Shown: positions 34,899 to 48,800, counted from the first letter of the stretch. The stretch is 64,000 nt of DNA from Flavobacterium sp. 5 (GCF_002813295.1 NZ_PHUE01000001.1:4340001-4404000), one strand, 5' to 3'. Numbers and translations: made by a program. Notes: generated by a model from the letters alone, not told the origin.

Positions 34899-34945
34899 AA
34901 AATAGAAAAGCCTGTAAAACGAATTTTTACAGGCTTTTCTATTTT
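34899..34945. terminator. Bidirectional terminator with a 21-bp perfect stem
   Basis: Arms 34899-34919 and 34925-34945 pair perfectly over a 5-nt loop. The arms start with A-rich and end with T-rich sequence, so it works for both convergent genes (phospholipase C-like and LTA synthase-like). Confidence 0.85.
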
Positions 34946-34960
34946 CAGGATTGAGTTCTA

Positions 34961-37060
34961 CTATTTCAATTCTTGGTATTTCTTTTTCTTCAGTATATCT
35001 GAAGCAGTTTGGTAATACGATACAGCATCGTTAACAAGATCTGTTCTTTCGGTTTTCAAAGGAACCTGATCATAATAGATTTGAAAATCTGAAGCCGTTT
35101 TTTGATCTGGTTTTAAAGTCAATTGAAACTGTTTTACAGTTTGTTTTGGAGAAAGAATAGTCAAAATATTGTCTTTTATTAATCCCAAATCCTGATAGGT
35201 TGCAATTAAAGCTCTTGGTTTGTAATCTGGTTTCAGAACATCTTGTCCGTAAAATTTACTTTGATAATTGAAATTCAATAATCCAAATAGTGTTGGCATA
35301 ATATCAATTTGTGACATTACATTTGTATATTTTTGAGGCTGAATAAAACCTGGGCTGTAAATCATAGCAGGAATTCTGTATTTATCCACAGGAAGTTCCG
35401 TTTTACCTGCACTTGAAGCGCAATGGTCAGCTAAGATTACAAACACGGTGTTTTTATACCAAGGTTGTTTACTAGCCATTTCAAAGAATTTCTTCAAGGC
35501 ATAATCTGTATATTTTACACCACCATCGCGAGATTTTGCATCACCAGGAATATCAATTTTATTATTTGGATAGGTAAATGGACGGTGATTACTGACAGTC
35601 ATCCAATGGTTAAAGAAAGGTTTACCATCTCTAGCCTCTGCATTCATTATTTTTATTGCTTTATTAGCCATATCTTCGTCACAAACGCCCCAAATATTTG
35701 CAAAAGTAATTTCTTCGGGAGTAAATGATTTTTTATCTACAATATCATAACCATTTCCAGTAAAAAAATCTTCCATGTTGTCAAAGAAAGCATCTCCTCC
35801 ATATAGAAACTTCACGTTATAATCTCTTTCTTTAAAAACAGATCCAGTAGAAAATTTCTTTTTATTGTCTTCTCTTTTTACAACACTCTCACCAGCAGTA
35901 GGGGGAAAACATAAGGTTACTGCTTCAAGTCCGCGAACTGTTCTGTTTCCTACGGCATATAAATTGGTGAACAATAAACTTTGTTGAGCAAGATTGTCAA
36001 GAAATGGAGTTATGTTTTGCTCGTTGCCATACATTTTCATAAAATCGGCACTGTAACTTTCTATGGTAATTAAAACTACATTTTTATGAGTTTCAATGGA
36101 ATCACTTTTGATTTGTCTTAAAGTTGATACACCAGAAATGGATGGAATTTGTTTTCTTAATAAAGCAAAAGCTTCATTTTCTGGTAAAGTTTTGTAAAAT
36201 TTAAAATAATCCAATTCACTATTCATGAATGCTAAATAGAAACGATACATTCCGTTAGCTTGCAATTCATTGGTAAAAACATTTTGAGAGTTTTCTTTTT
36301 TGGCTAGATAAGGGATGGCTAATAAGGAAATACCAAATAAGACAAGATAAATTGCCGATATTTTTATTTTTTCTGTAAAAGTTGGGATTGCATCAATATA
36401 GTTTCTAGTTCTTTTAATAATAAAATAAGTCACTATTCCAGCGATTAAAAATAAAGTCGAAAACAAAGGAATTACTGGATAAGATTCCATGATGTTCCCG
36501 ATAACTTCATTAGTGTAAACTAAATAGTTTACAGCTATGAAATTATATTTAACTCCAAATTCATTCCAAAAAAAGTACTCGCTAATTCCGTTTTGAAGGA
36601 TAAGAACAACGTATAAAAAAATTACAAAAGTGAATAGCCAAAATCTAATTTTGGTTCTGTATTTTGGTAGAAAAAGTAATAACCCAAATAATATAGTTTT
36701 AAGGCCAACGAAAATCATTCCTATTTTTGGTAAAGCACCACCATATTCATTTAGAATTGTTTTTCCAGAAGCTATATAAAGTAAAAGCGCTACTAATAGT
36801 CCAAAAATAATGTAACCATAAGGTTTATAGTACTTTGAGTTGGATATAAAAATAAGATACAACCATAAAAATCCAGTAGCTATTACAAATACAAATAAAT
36901 CAGAAAGGAATCCTATTGTAAATATTTTTAAACTATCTATAAAAATAAAAGAAGTTTGTGTTATCGGATGAAACATTAAAACAATTCGCAGAACGAAACT
37001 AACAATAATATAGAAAATTGCTAGATTGTAAAAAGGAGAAAATTTTTTTAGAAAATTCAT
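34961..37060 (-). CDS. LTA synthase family sulfatase-fold membrane protein
   Basis: The protein has 699 aa. Five N-terminal membrane segments (to about 260) are followed by an extracytoplasmic sulfatase-like domain. Catalytic and metal residues of the LtaS type are readable: E333 in ITIESYSADF, T374 in AVGNRTVRGLEAV, and the DH of ILADHCASSAG near 580. In Gram-positives the family makes lipoteichoic acid; Gram-negative members act as phosphoglycerol or phosphoethanolamine transferases, so an envelope-modifying transferase is inferred here. A -7-like TATTTTTG (37085-37078) lies upstream. It stands alone. Confidence 0.88.
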   Translation of the reverse strand: MNFLKKFSPFYNLAIFYIIVSFVLRIVLMFHPITQTSFIFIDSLKIFTIGFLSDLFVFVIATGFLWLYLIFISNSKYYKPYGYIIFGLLVALLLYIASGKTILNEYGGALPKIGMIFVGLKTILFGLLLFLPKYRTKIRFWLFTFVIFLYVVLILQNGISEYFFWNEFGVKYNFIAVNYLVYTNEVIGNIMESYPVIPLFSTLFLIAGIVTYFIIKRTRNYIDAIPTFTEKIKISAIYLVLFGISLLAIPYLAKKENSQNVFTNELQANGMYRFYLAFMNSELDYFKFYKTLPENEAFALLRKQIPSISGVSTLRQIKSDSIETHKNVVLITIESYSADFMKMYGNEQNITPFLDNLAQQSLLFTNLYAVGNRTVRGLEAVTLCFPPTAGESVVKREDNKKKFSTGSVFKERDYNVKFLYGGDAFFDNMEDFFTGNGYDIVDKKSFTPEEITFANIWGVCDEDMANKAIKIMNAEARDGKPFFNHWMTVSNHRPFTYPNNKIDIPGDAKSRDGGVKYTDYALKKFFEMASKQPWYKNTVFVILADHCASSAGKTELPVDKYRIPAMIYSPGFIQPQKYTNVMSQIDIMPTLFGLLNFNYQSKFYGQDVLKPDYKPRALIATYQDLGLIKDNILTILSPKQTVKQFQLTLKPDQKTASDFQIYYDQVPLKTERTDLVNDAVSYYQTASDILKKKKYQELK

Positions 37061-37482
37061 AGAGTTTTATTTTTGAGCAAAAATACAAAAAAGGGTGCTA
37101 GAATAGTATTTATGTTAAAATGATTTGATTTCATGTTTGACTTTATTCTATTATTTATTTTGGAATTTGATTATTATGATTTGAAAGATATTTAAGGTAG
37201 AATTTGGTTTGAAATTTTTTGTTGTAAAAAACCAACTATGATATTTGTTAAATTTTTAAAAGTTATTAATACTATCACGTTATCGTAGCTCTATATTTTT
37301 TTGACCTCCTTAGTTCTCGTTTTATTTTATATAATTTAGAAGTTTTTATTGTTGTAAATTCTGAATTATTGATGTTTTAATTGCTGTTTTACTAAAAAAT
37401 TAACTTTTAAGCATCGGGTTTTGATTCTAAATTGTAAACATTAAACTCTAATATAAAGTATCATTAACTTACTAAAAAAACT
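37061..37482. other. Divergent intergenic region with a conserved motif
   Basis: These 422 bp of AT-rich DNA lie between the LTA-synthase-like gene and the amylase gene. They contain ACTATCACGTTATCGTA at 37271-37287, which recurs with one change at 53374-53390. No clear TAnnTTTG promoter for the amylase gene was found, and no further coding frame. Confidence 0.5.
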
Positions 37483-39573
37483 ATGTATAAAAAATTACTT
37501 TTAAAAAAAACACTTGTCTTTTGTTCGATTTTGTTTTCAATATTTGTTGGCCAGGCCCAAACATTTAAGGACGATATAATGATGCAGGCATTCGGCTGGG
37601 ATGTTTATAATCAGTCAACTGTAACAGCAGAGGGAGGGCTCTATAATTATTTGAATAATAGAACTAGTAATTATGCAGCAGCTGGTTTTACTGTATTGTG
37701 GATGCCGCCACCAAGTAAATCTTCTGGAGGAGTGGGGTATATCCCTACAGAATTGTATGATTTTTCTCAAACAGTTTACGGATCAGAAAGTCAATTGACA
37801 ACTTTATTGACAAATTTAAACAATAGTTCTCCAAAAATTCATCCAATGGCTGATGTCGTTGTGAATCATAGAGGAGGTACAACGAATTGGACTGATTTTA
37901 CAAATCCTACATGGGACTGTAAATCAATAACAAGTACTGACGAAGCTAATACAGGAGTGATTACTGGTGTAAAACCTTGTGGTACTGCTGATACAGGAGA
38001 TGATTTTAATGGAGCAAGAGATTTAGATCATACTAATTCGCAAGTACAAGATGGTGTGAAAGATTATTTGTCTAAATTAAAAGCACTTGGATTTGATAGC
38101 TGGAGATGGGATATGGTAAAAGGTTTTTCAGCAAGTTATGTTGGGGCTTATAATACTGCTTCTGCTCCTTATGGATCAGTTGGAGAGTACTGGGATGGTG
38201 ATGCAACTAAAGTGAAATCATGGGTTGATGGGACAAGTAAAAAATCAACAGCTTTTGATTTTCCTTTGTATTATAATTTAAGCACTGCAGTTGCAGGTAA
38301 CTATACAAAATTAGCAGGTACTCCTGGATTATCAAGCCAAACTGGTTATAAAGATTTAGCAGTTACATTTGTAGATAATCATGATACTTTTGTTACAACA
38401 GCTTGGATGTCTGATGTTAATTTAATGAAAGGATATGCATATATTTTGACTCATCCTGGAATACCATGTGTGTTTTTCTCACATTATTATGGAGGAGTTT
38501 ATTCAAAAGATAATGTGACTAGAACATATACTAGTCATGAAAGTGAGATAAATGTTTTAATGGCAGTTAGAAAAGCAAATTCAATAAATGCTTTGAGCTC
38601 TGTGAGCATTGTGACAGCTTCAACAACAGAATATTTGGCTATAATTGATGGCAAAGTAGCTGTTAGGTTAGGTAACACAACTACAGTTCCTTCAGGTGTA
38701 GATTGGATTGAAAACGCTTCGGGTACGGGTTACAAAGTTTGGTCAAAAGTAGTTGTAAATGTAGCACCCACAGTTACAATTAGCCCTGTTGGAGGTTCAT
38801 TTGTTGCAGGAACTACACAAGCAGTTACAATTACTGCAAAAGATGATAAAGCAGGCTCTAAGATTTATTATACTATAGATGGTACAACACCTACCGCTAG
38901 TTCTCTAGTTTATTCAACTCCTATAAACGTTAGCTCAACGACAACAATAAAAGCGATTGCTGAAGACTCAGAAGGATTATTTTCAGGAGTTGCTTCACAA
39001 ACTTATACATTTTTGGCAGTTGGGAATATTACAGTACGTTTTTTACCTCCAACTTCTTGGGTAAAACCTATAAATATTCATCATTGGGATGCTATTCCAT
39101 TAGCTAATTCAGCCAATTCAACATGGCCTGGAGATGTAATGACAGGACCAGACGTAAATGGTTATTATAGTTATGTTTTTAATAACATCATTAGTACTAA
39201 TATTATTTTTAATGGTAAAACAGGGACTCCACAAACAGCAGATATTGTTGGTGTGAACAAAAATACTTGCTATAATATGTCTACGGGAACATTAGTTGAA
39301 GAAACATGTCCTAATTTAGGTATAGAAACTCCTAAAATTAAAACTGAAAAGATTAGTCTTTATCCGGTTCCGGTTTTAGATACTTTTAAAATAAATGCAA
39401 TAGTTTCAAACGTATTTGTTTATGATATTAATGGTAGAATTGTAAAACAATTAAAAGAAACTTTAGAAGCTAATACCGCGGTTGAAATTAGTAATTTGAA
39501 TAAAGGTGTTTACTTTTTGACTGCAAATGATGCTAATGGTAGCAGTTTTACAATTAAGTTTTTCAAGGAATAA
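37483..39573 (+). CDS. Secreted alpha-amylase with starch-binding region and T9SS type A tail
   Basis: The protein has 696 aa. A signal peptide (to about 25) precedes a GH13 alpha-amylase domain with region I DVVVNH (124-129), nucleophile D210 in WRWDMVKG, acid/base E235 in GEYWDG and D301 in FVDNHD. A chitobiase-like beta-sandwich follows (about 430-515, SKIYYTIDGTTPTASS). Next comes a starch-binding-like module (about 515-610) with IHHWD and STWPGD. The C-terminal type A sorting domain (about 625-696, ISLYPVPVLDTFKIN...NLNKGVYFLTA) directs T9SS export and cell-surface attachment. The enzyme therefore degrades starch outside the cell. No susC/susD genes are adjacent. Confidence 0.92.
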   Translation: MYKKLLLKKTLVFCSILFSIFVGQAQTFKDDIMMQAFGWDVYNQSTVTAEGGLYNYLNNRTSNYAAAGFTVLWMPPPSKSSGGVGYIPTELYDFSQTVYGSESQLTTLLTNLNNSSPKIHPMADVVVNHRGGTTNWTDFTNPTWDCKSITSTDEANTGVITGVKPCGTADTGDDFNGARDLDHTNSQVQDGVKDYLSKLKALGFDSWRWDMVKGFSASYVGAYNTASAPYGSVGEYWDGDATKVKSWVDGTSKKSTAFDFPLYYNLSTAVAGNYTKLAGTPGLSSQTGYKDLAVTFVDNHDTFVTTAWMSDVNLMKGYAYILTHPGIPCVFFSHYYGGVYSKDNVTRTYTSHESEINVLMAVRKANSINALSSVSIVTASTTEYLAIIDGKVAVRLGNTTTVPSGVDWIENASGTGYKVWSKVVVNVAPTVTISPVGGSFVAGTTQAVTITAKDDKAGSKIYYTIDGTTPTASSLVYSTPINVSSTTTIKAIAEDSEGLFSGVASQTYTFLAVGNITVRFLPPTSWVKPINIHHWDAIPLANSANSTWPGDVMTGPDVNGYYSYVFNNIISTNIIFNGKTGTPQTADIVGVNKNTCYNMSTGTLVEETCPNLGIETPKIKTEKISLYPVPVLDTFKINAIVSNVFVYDINGRIVKQLKETLEANTAVEISNLNKGVYFLTANDANGSSFTIKFFKE

Positions 39574-39877
39574 AAAAAAAGGTTTTAGTTGGTTAGAGAA
39601 AGGTTGTTTGATAAGTTCAAACAGCCTTTTTTGTTTTAATTGGGTCTTTTTATAGAGAATAAAAGAAATGAAATTTTGAGATATGTTTTATAGTTAAGAA
39701 AACAGCTAAATTATCGATTAAATATAATTTTTAATCGTTTAAGTATCATATTATTAAGAAAAAGTGGTGTTTTTTAACTAATTTATGAACATTCTAACAG
39801 ACTACATCGTTGTAGTCTTCTTGTTGAGAAAAAATGAATTGTTGCAATGTAAATAAAGGTTTACTTTTAAAATCTTA
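39574..39877. other. Intergenic region before the giant adhesin gene
   Basis: These 304 bp hold the amylase terminator (39599-39636) and, at 39799-39818, the inverted repeat AGACTACA-TCGT-TGTAGTCT, whose core loosely resembles the motif at 37271. No coding frame was seen. Confidence 0.5.
39599..39636 (+). terminator. Rho-independent terminator of the amylase gene
   Basis: AAAGGTTGTTTGA (39599-39611) pairs with TCAAACAGCCTTT (39617-39629) with one G-U; a T-rich run follows. Confidence 0.8.
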
Positions 39878-42800
39878 ATGTTACTGAATCATTATTTTTT
39901 TAACAAAAAAACTGTTTTAATGAAAATAAAATTACTTTTAATTTTACTAATTACCATTTTATTAAGTAATAAATTAATTGCTTCAAATTTAGAGAAATTA
40001 GTATTATTTTCTAAAATCGAAAAAGAAATACTGCTTTCCAAAGCCTCCAAAAACAATCCTTATTTGCCTAAAACTTTCAAAAGAAAGTTGAATGTATTGG
40101 CTGTAGTCAATCCTCCAATAGCTGTTGCGGGAAGTTCTTGCGGACCAGGTGTAATAGCACTTTCGGCTACGGGTGCCAGTGGTGATATTATAGAATGGTT
40201 TAGTAGTCAGACCAGTGCCACAGTTTTGGCAACTGGCAATACGTATAGCCCTAATGTAGCTACAACAACAACTTTTTATGTTTCAGCTAGATCGGGTATT
40301 GGAACTAGTACTAGGGTTCCAGTTGTTGCGTCTGTTTACAATAGTCCACCAGCAGTTTTTTTATCATCAAATCCCCTCAATAATACTATTAATCCTTTGT
40401 GTTCAGGAACATCAGTAACTTTTACAGCAACGGGAGGAGCAGATTTGTTTGAGTTTTCTGTTGATGGTGTGGTTAAGCAATCGATGTCAACTAGCAAAAC
40501 TTTCACAACAAGTTCATTAACTAATGGACAAATTGTAAGTGTGCGTTCTCGTTATGCTATAACATTGGATGGAAATCTTACCGATAATGCTTGGGGAACT
40601 GCTCCATTAGAGGATAATGTACTCTCGGCACCATTAGCAACACAAGCGGTTAATGGGTATATAAATGCATTAAAAATTAGCCCAACAGAAGATAAATTAG
40701 TTTTTGGTATTGCTGGAAAAGCTTTGAATTATAGAAGAATCATGGTTTTTTTAGATACCAAACCAGGAGGTTTTAATGTGTCTAATTATGGAGATGAAAA
40801 TGGTTCTCTTCCAGATGTGAGAGCTTTTAATTATTTTAATAATAACCCAAGTACTTTTGATTCTTATTTTGAGGCGGATTATTGCCTTGCAATTGCTACA
40901 GATACTGGTGAAACAAACTATTATGCAGATGTAATTGAATTGAAAACAGGAAATTCTACTAAAACTTATTTAGGGACTGCAGCGACTGGATCTCCAACTG
41001 CTGTTATGGGAGTTAATAAGAATAATTCAGGTACCTCAGATTATAATTTAGGTTTTGAAGTTGAAGTATCAAAAGCATTAGTGGGTTATACTACTGGAGA
41101 TGTAAAGTTTTTTGCTTTTACCATGCAAGATAATACTTCTTCTAATTATAATGTTACTAATTCGTTTTTGAGTCCCAGTATAAGAACCAGTGATTACGGA
41201 AGTGGTGCTATTGATTATAATTTGGAAGTTCCAAATCCAGTTGTTGTTGCGGAGGCAGCATTGACACCTTGTTACTCTACTGCAAGTTTAACGATGAATT
41301 TTGTGAATAATCCAACTTTGGCTACCGTTGGTGGGAATCAAACTAGATGCTCTTTAACAAGCGAAGGTTTAGGAGGTAATACACCATCAATAGGAACTGG
41401 AGTGTGGGCATTGAAGTCAGGACCAGGGATAGTTACTTTTAGTGATAGTTCTGCTGGGAATGCTACCGCTACTGTTAGTGTCTTGGGAACTTATGTTTTT
41501 ACATGGACAATTTCAAGTGGTCAATGTTCGTCTTCATCTGCTGATGTTACAGTAGTATATAATGTGACAGATGCTCCAACAGGTTCATCTAGTCAGAATT
41601 TTTGTAAATTAAACAGTCCAAAAATAAGCGATTTGGTGGCTGTAGGAAATAATATAGAGTGGTTTGCAACTGCAGTTGGAGGTATAGCAATTAATAGCAG
41701 TACAAATTTAGTAACTGGTTCTTATTTTGCAGAGCAAACAAATGCTATAACTTCCTGTAAAAGTATTTCTCGTTTACAAGTAGATGTTGTTGTAGATAAC
41801 CCAGCAGGACCAACGGTAGCAACAACACAAACGTTTTGTAATTCAGCAAAGATATCAAATTTAGCTGCGACTGGTACTGCTGTAAAATGGTATGCAGCTC
41901 CAACTGGAGGTATTTCATTAGATCCTAATACGAATTTGGTAGATGGAGAAACCTATTATGCTACTCAAACGGTATCAGGAACTCTTTCATGTGAAAGTTT
42001 TCCAAGAACAGCTTCCACTATAACTATAAATATTACAGATGTACCTACTGGTTCTGGATTGCAAACTGTTTGTAATTCGGGGACAATAGCAGATTTATTA
42101 GCATCAGGAATTGGAATAATAAAATGGTATGATAATCCAACAGGAGGAAGTTTGCTTCCAAGTTCCACAGTTTTGGTTACTGGGACTACTTATTATGCTT
42201 CTCAAACAATTGGAACTTGTGAAAGTGCTACTAGATATCCACTTACAGTTACTATAAACGACCCAAATACTCCAATAAGTGGAGGGAATCAATCGGTTTG
42301 TGCTACAAATCCTTTACAAACTTTAACTGCAAATGCTACAGTGTCTTTGGGGACTGTCGTTTGGTATGATGCACTTTTAAATGGAAATATAGTTACGAGT
42401 CCAATTTTAAATACAATTGGTTCTGTCACTTATTATGCTCAAAACAATATTGCTTCATGTTCTAGTATTTCAAGAACAGCTGTTGTTTTAGAAATAAAAG
42501 ATTCTCCATTTTTGAATGTAACTTCCAAAAGCTGCTCACTTGATTTATTAACATATAAAGTTGATTTTACTGTTGCAAGTGGCAGTACTATTACCAGATT
42601 TCCTGTAGTAGGTGTGATAGTAGGAAATTCCATTACAAGTATACCTACTGGAACTGATATTATGATTACTGCTGATAAAGGAAATGGATGTGTCGAGACT
42701 TTTAATGTTATTGCACCAATTTGTACCTGTTCGGTAATTAATAATCCAGTGAGTGGAGGAGATAAATCTATTTGTGAGGGGCAATCAACTCCAGTTTTAT

Positions 42801-45800
42801 CGGCTTCAGTTAATGGTGGAGAAACTATTGATTGGTATGCAAATAATAGTAGCGGTCCAGCTTTAGTTACTGGTAGTTTAACATATACACCAACGGTGAC
42901 TTTACCTGGTGTTTATACCTATTATGCCGAATCTAGGAAAACAGTAGATGGCTGTTTGAGCTCTAGTAGAACTGCAGTGTCATTAACTATTAATGCAGAA
43001 TCAAAACCAAGTGGACAGGCTACTCAAATATTTTGTGAATCACAAAATGCTACTGTTGTAAATTTGGTTGCAAGCGGGACTGGAATAAAATGGTATGCTG
43101 ATGCAATTGGAGGAGTACCATTATCAAATTCTACAGCTTTAATAGATTCAGAAGATTATTATGCTTCTCAAACGGGAACTACAGGTTTGCTTTGTGAAAG
43201 TGTTGAAAGATTAAAAGTTGTGGTTACCATCAATAAACCCTCAGCTCCAACAACGACTGTTACTAATCCAGTTTTTTGTAATTCAGCAACAGTTTCTGAT
43301 TTGATAGTTACTGGTACCAATGTAAAATGGTATGATTCTTTGGGAACTTTACTTTCACCAAGTTCTGCTTTGGCTGATGGTATTTATTCAGCTACACAAA
43401 CAATATCTGGTTGTGAAAGTGTATCTAAGTTAAATGTAACAGTTACTATTAATAAGCCTTCTGCAATAACAATAAATGGAAGCCAGACGTTTTGTGAGTC
43501 AGAAAGTGCTACAGTTGCTTCACTTACTGCTAAAGCTACTTTTGGTGCAAATATAAAGTGGTACTCATCGGCAACAGGAACTATTGCATTGTCAGATTCA
43601 ACACCTTTAATCAACGCCTTGTATTATGGTTCTCAAACAGTTTCTGGTTGTGAAAGTACACCAAGAGTTGTCGTTAATGTTACTATAAATGCACCTTCAA
43701 GCCCTGTGGGTGATGGTATTCAATTATTTTGTTCCAGTCAATCTGCAAAAATTTCAAATTTAAATGTCACAGGAAGTGCACCTATTGTTTGGTATAATGC
43801 AGCAGTTTTGGGTAGTTCTTTATCTAGTACGACTTCTTTAAGTGATGGTACAAAGTATTATGCAACTCAAACTATTTCGGGTTGCGAAAGTGTAAATCGT
43901 TTTGAAGTATCGGTTACAATTGTTGATCCATTAACTCCTACAATTAGTTCGGCAAGTCCTCTTTTTTGCGAATCACAAAATGCAACACTTAATTCAATTG
44001 CTTTAAATGGAATCATAAATAATTCAAATGTTATTTGGTATGATACTCCAAATAACGGAATTGTTTTGCCTTCAAACACTTTGATTGTTCAAGGTAGTAC
44101 TTATTATGTTTCTCAACAATCTACAACTCCTTTAATGGGGTGTGAAAGTATTAATAGATTAGCAGTTAGTCCAATAATAGACAAACAACAAGCTCCTACT
44201 ATAGATAGTGTAATTCAACCCACTTGTGCTCTGAATAGCGGTAGTGTTTTATTTAGCGGATTACCTACAATAGGTAATTGGACTATCATTCCATCTATTG
44301 GAAGTTCAATAATAGGTTCGGGAGCTAATTATTCATTTGTAGGTTTAACTGCAGGAACCGATTATACTTTTAAAGTTACAAATGCCAATGGTTGTACTTC
44401 AGTATTGTCTACTATTATTGTTAAAATAAATGCTGTGCCTACAGCTCCATTAGCGCCTACAATTTCGCATAGTATCCAGCCAAGTTGTGCAATACCAACA
44501 GGGACTATCGTAATAACGCCTCAACAAGGAATGGAATATAGTTTGGATGGAGTTGCTTATCAATCATCAACAATTTTTGAATTTTTATCTCCAAATGATT
44601 ATACTCTGTATGTTCGAAATATTGCTGATGCTACTTGTACTAATACTTCAGTAAGTACAACAAAAATCAATTCCATTCCAACGGCTCCAGTAGCTGCAAT
44701 TGCTTCAAGTGCTGTGCAGCCAACTTGCGCAGTACCATCAGGATCGATTACCATTACTACGCAAAGCGGAATGGAATACAGTTTGGATGGAACAACTTAT
44801 CAATTGGCAAATATGTTTAATGGTCTTGCGCCAAATGATTATACTTTGTACGTTCGAAATATTGCTGATGCGACTTGTACCAGCACTTCAGTAAGTACAA
44901 CAAAAATCAATGCGATTCCAACAGCTCCAGTAGCTGCACTTGTTTCAAGTGTTGTACAACCAACCTGCGGGGTACCATCAGGGTCGATCACTATTACTAC
45001 ACAAAGCGGAATGGAATATAGTTTAGACGGAACAACTTACCAATTGGCAAATATGTTCAATGGTCTTGCGCCAAATGATTATACTTTGTATGTTCGAAAT
45101 ATTGTTGACGCTACTTGTACTAGCACTTCAGTGAGTACAACAAAAATTAATGCCATTCCAACAGCTCCAATAGCTGCAATTGCTTCAAGTGTTGTTCAGC
45201 CAACTTGCGCAGTACCATCAGGATCGATTACCATTACTACGCAAAGCGGAATGGAATACAGTTTGGATGGAACAACTTATCAATTGGCAAATATGTTTAA
45301 TGGTCTTGCGCCAAATGATTATACTTTGTACGTTCGAAATATTGCTGATGCGACTTGTACCAGCACTTCAGTAAGTACAACAAAAATCAATGCCATTCCA
45401 ACAGCCCCAGTAGCTGTATTTGCTTCAAGTGTTGTGCAGCCAACCTGCGGGGTACCATCAGGGTCAATCACCATTACTGCTCAAAGCGGAATGGAATGCA
45501 GTTTGGACGGAACAACTTATCAATTGGCTAATATGTTTAATGGTCTTGCGCCAAATGATTATACTTTGTATGTTCGAAATATTACTGATGCTACTTGTAC
45601 CAGCACTTCAGTGAGTACAACAAAAATCAATGCGATTCCAACAGCTCCAGTAGCTGCAGTTGCTTCAAGTGTTGTGCAGCCAACTTGCGGGGTACCATCA
45701 GGGACGATCACCATTACTACGCAAAGTGGAATGGAATACAGTTTGGACGGAACAACTTATCAATTGGCTAATATGTTTAATGGTCTTGCGCCAAATGATT

Positions 45801-48800
45801 ATACTTTGTATGTTCGAAATATTACTGATGCTACTTGTACCAGCACTTCAGTGAGTACAACAAAAATCAATGCGATTCCAACAGCTCCAGTAGCTGCAGT
45901 TGCTTCAAGTGTTGTGCAGCCAACTTGCGGGGTACCATCAGGGACGATCACCATTACTACGCAAAGTGGAATGGAATACAGTTTGGACGGAACAACTTAT
46001 CAATTGGCTAATATGTTTAATGGTCTTGCGCCAAATGATTATACTTTGTACGTTCGAAATATTACTGATGCGACTTGTACCAGCACTTCAGTGAGTACAA
46101 CAAAAATTAATGTCATTCCAACGGCTCCAGTAGCTGCAATTGCTTCAAGTGTTGTACAGCCAACCTGCGCGGTACCATCAGGGTCAATCACCATTACTAC
46201 TCAAAGCGGAATGGAATACAGTTTGGACGGAACAACTTATCAATTGGCTAATATGTTTAATGGTCTTGCGCCAAATGATTATACTTTGTATGTTCGAAAT
46301 ATTACTGATGCTACTTGTACCAGCACTTCAGTAAGTACAACAAAAATCAATGCGATTCCAACAGCTCCAGTAGCTGCGCTTGCTTCAAGTGTTGTACAAC
46401 CAACTTGCGGGGTACCATCAGGGACGATCACCATTACTACGCAAAGTGGAATGGAATACAGTTTGGACGGAACAACTTATCAATTGGCTAATATGTTTAA
46501 TGGTCTTGCGCCAAATGATTATACTTTGTACGTTCGAAATATTACTGATGCGACTTGTACCAGCACTTCAGTGAGTACAACAAAAATTAATGTCATTCCA
46601 ACGGCTCCAGTAGCTGCAATTGCTTCAAGTGTTGTACAGCCAACCTGCGCGGTACCATCAGGGTCAATCACCATTACTACTCAAAGCGGAATGGAATACA
46701 GTTTGGACGGAACAACTTATCAATTGGCTAATATGTTTAATGGTCTTGCGCCAAATGATTATACTTTGTATGTTCGAAATATTACTGATGCTACTTGTAC
46801 CAGCACTTCAGTAAGTACAACAAAAATCAATGCGATTCCAACAGCTCCAGTAGCTGCGCTTGCTTCAAGTGTTGTACAACCAACTTGCGGGGTACCATCA
46901 GGGACGATCACCATTACTACGCAAAGTGGAATGGAATACAGTTTGGACGGAACAACTTATCAATTGGCTAATATGTTTAATGGTCTTGCGCCAAATGATT
47001 ATACTTTGTACGTTCGAAATATTGCTGACGCTACTTGTACCAGCACTTCAGTAAGTACAACAAAAATCAATGCGATTCCAACAGCTCCAGTAGCTGCACT
47101 TGCTTCAAGTGTTGTACAGCCAACCTGCGGTTTACCATCAGGGTCAATCACCATTACTACACAAAGCGGAATGGAATACAGTTTGGATGGAACAACTTAT
47201 CAATTGGCTAATATGTTTAATGGTCTTGCGCCAAATGATTATACTTTGTACGTTCGAAATATTACTGATGCGACTTGTACTAATACTTCAGTAAGTACAA
47301 CAAAAATCAATGCGATTCCAACAGCTCCAGTAGCTGCACTTGCTTCAAGTGTTGTGCAACCAACCTGCGCAGTACCATCAGGGTCAATCACCATTACTGC
47401 GCAAAGCGGAATGGAATACAGTTTGGACGGGACAACTTATCAATTGGCTAATATGTTTAATGGTCTTACACCAAATGATTATACTCTGTACGTTCGAAAT
47501 ATTGCTGATGCTACTTGTACCAGCACTTCAGTAAGTACAACAAAAATCAATTCCATTCCAACAGCTCCAGTAGCTGCACTTGCTTCAAGTGTTGTGCAGC
47601 CAACCTGCGGTTTACCATCAGGGTCAATCACCATTACTGCGAAAAGCGGAATGGAATACAGTTTGGACGGGACAACTTATCAATTGGCTAATATGTTTAA
47701 TGGTCTTACACCAAATGATTATACTCTGTACGTTCGAAATATTGCTGATGCTACTTGTACCAGCACTTCAGTAAGTACAACAAAAATCAATTCCATTCCA
47801 ACGGCTCCAGTAGCTGCACTTGCTTCAAGTGTTGTGCAGCCAACCTGCGGTTTACCATCAGGGTCAATCACCATTACTACACAAAGCGGAATGGAATACA
47901 GCTTGGATGGAACAACTTATCAATTGGCTAATATGTTTAATGGTCTTACACCAAATGATTATACTCTGTACGTTCGAAATATTGCTGATGCTACTTGTAC
48001 CAGCACTTCAGTGAGTACAACAAAAATCAATTCCATTCCAACAGCTCCAGTAGCTGCACTTGCTTCAAGTGTTGTGCAGCCAACCTGCGGTTTACCATCA
48101 GGGTCAATCACCATTACTGCGAAAAGCGGAATGGAATACAGTTTGGACGGGACAACTTATCAATTGGCTAATATGTTTAATGGTCTTACACCAAATGATT
48201 ATACTCTGTACGTTCGAAATATTGCTGATGCTACTTGTACCAGCACTTCAGTAAGTACAACAAAAATCAATTCCATTCCAACGGCTCCAGTAGCTGCACT
48301 TGCTTCAAGTGTTGTGCAGCCAACCTGCGGTTTACCATCAGGGTCAATCACCATTACTACACAAAGCGGAATGGAATACAGCTTGGATGGAACAACTTAT
48401 CAATTGGCTAATATGTTTAATGGTCTTACACCAAATGATTATACTCTGTACGTTCGAAATATTGCTGATGCTACTTGTACCAGCACTTCAGTGAGTACAA
48501 CAAAAATCAATTCCATTCCAACGGCTCCAGTAGCTGCACTTGCTTCAAGTGTTGTGCAGCCAACCTGCGGTTTACCATCAGGGTCAATCACCATTACTGC
48601 GCAAAGCGGAATGGAATACAGTTTGGACGGGACAACTTATCAATTGGCTAATATGTTTAATGGTCTTACACCAAATGATTATACTCTGTACGTTCGAAAT
48701 ATTACTGATGCGACTTGTACCAGCACTTCAGTAAGTACAACAAAAATCAATGCCATTCCAACAGCTCCAGTAGCTGCACTTGCTTCAAGTGTTGTGCAGC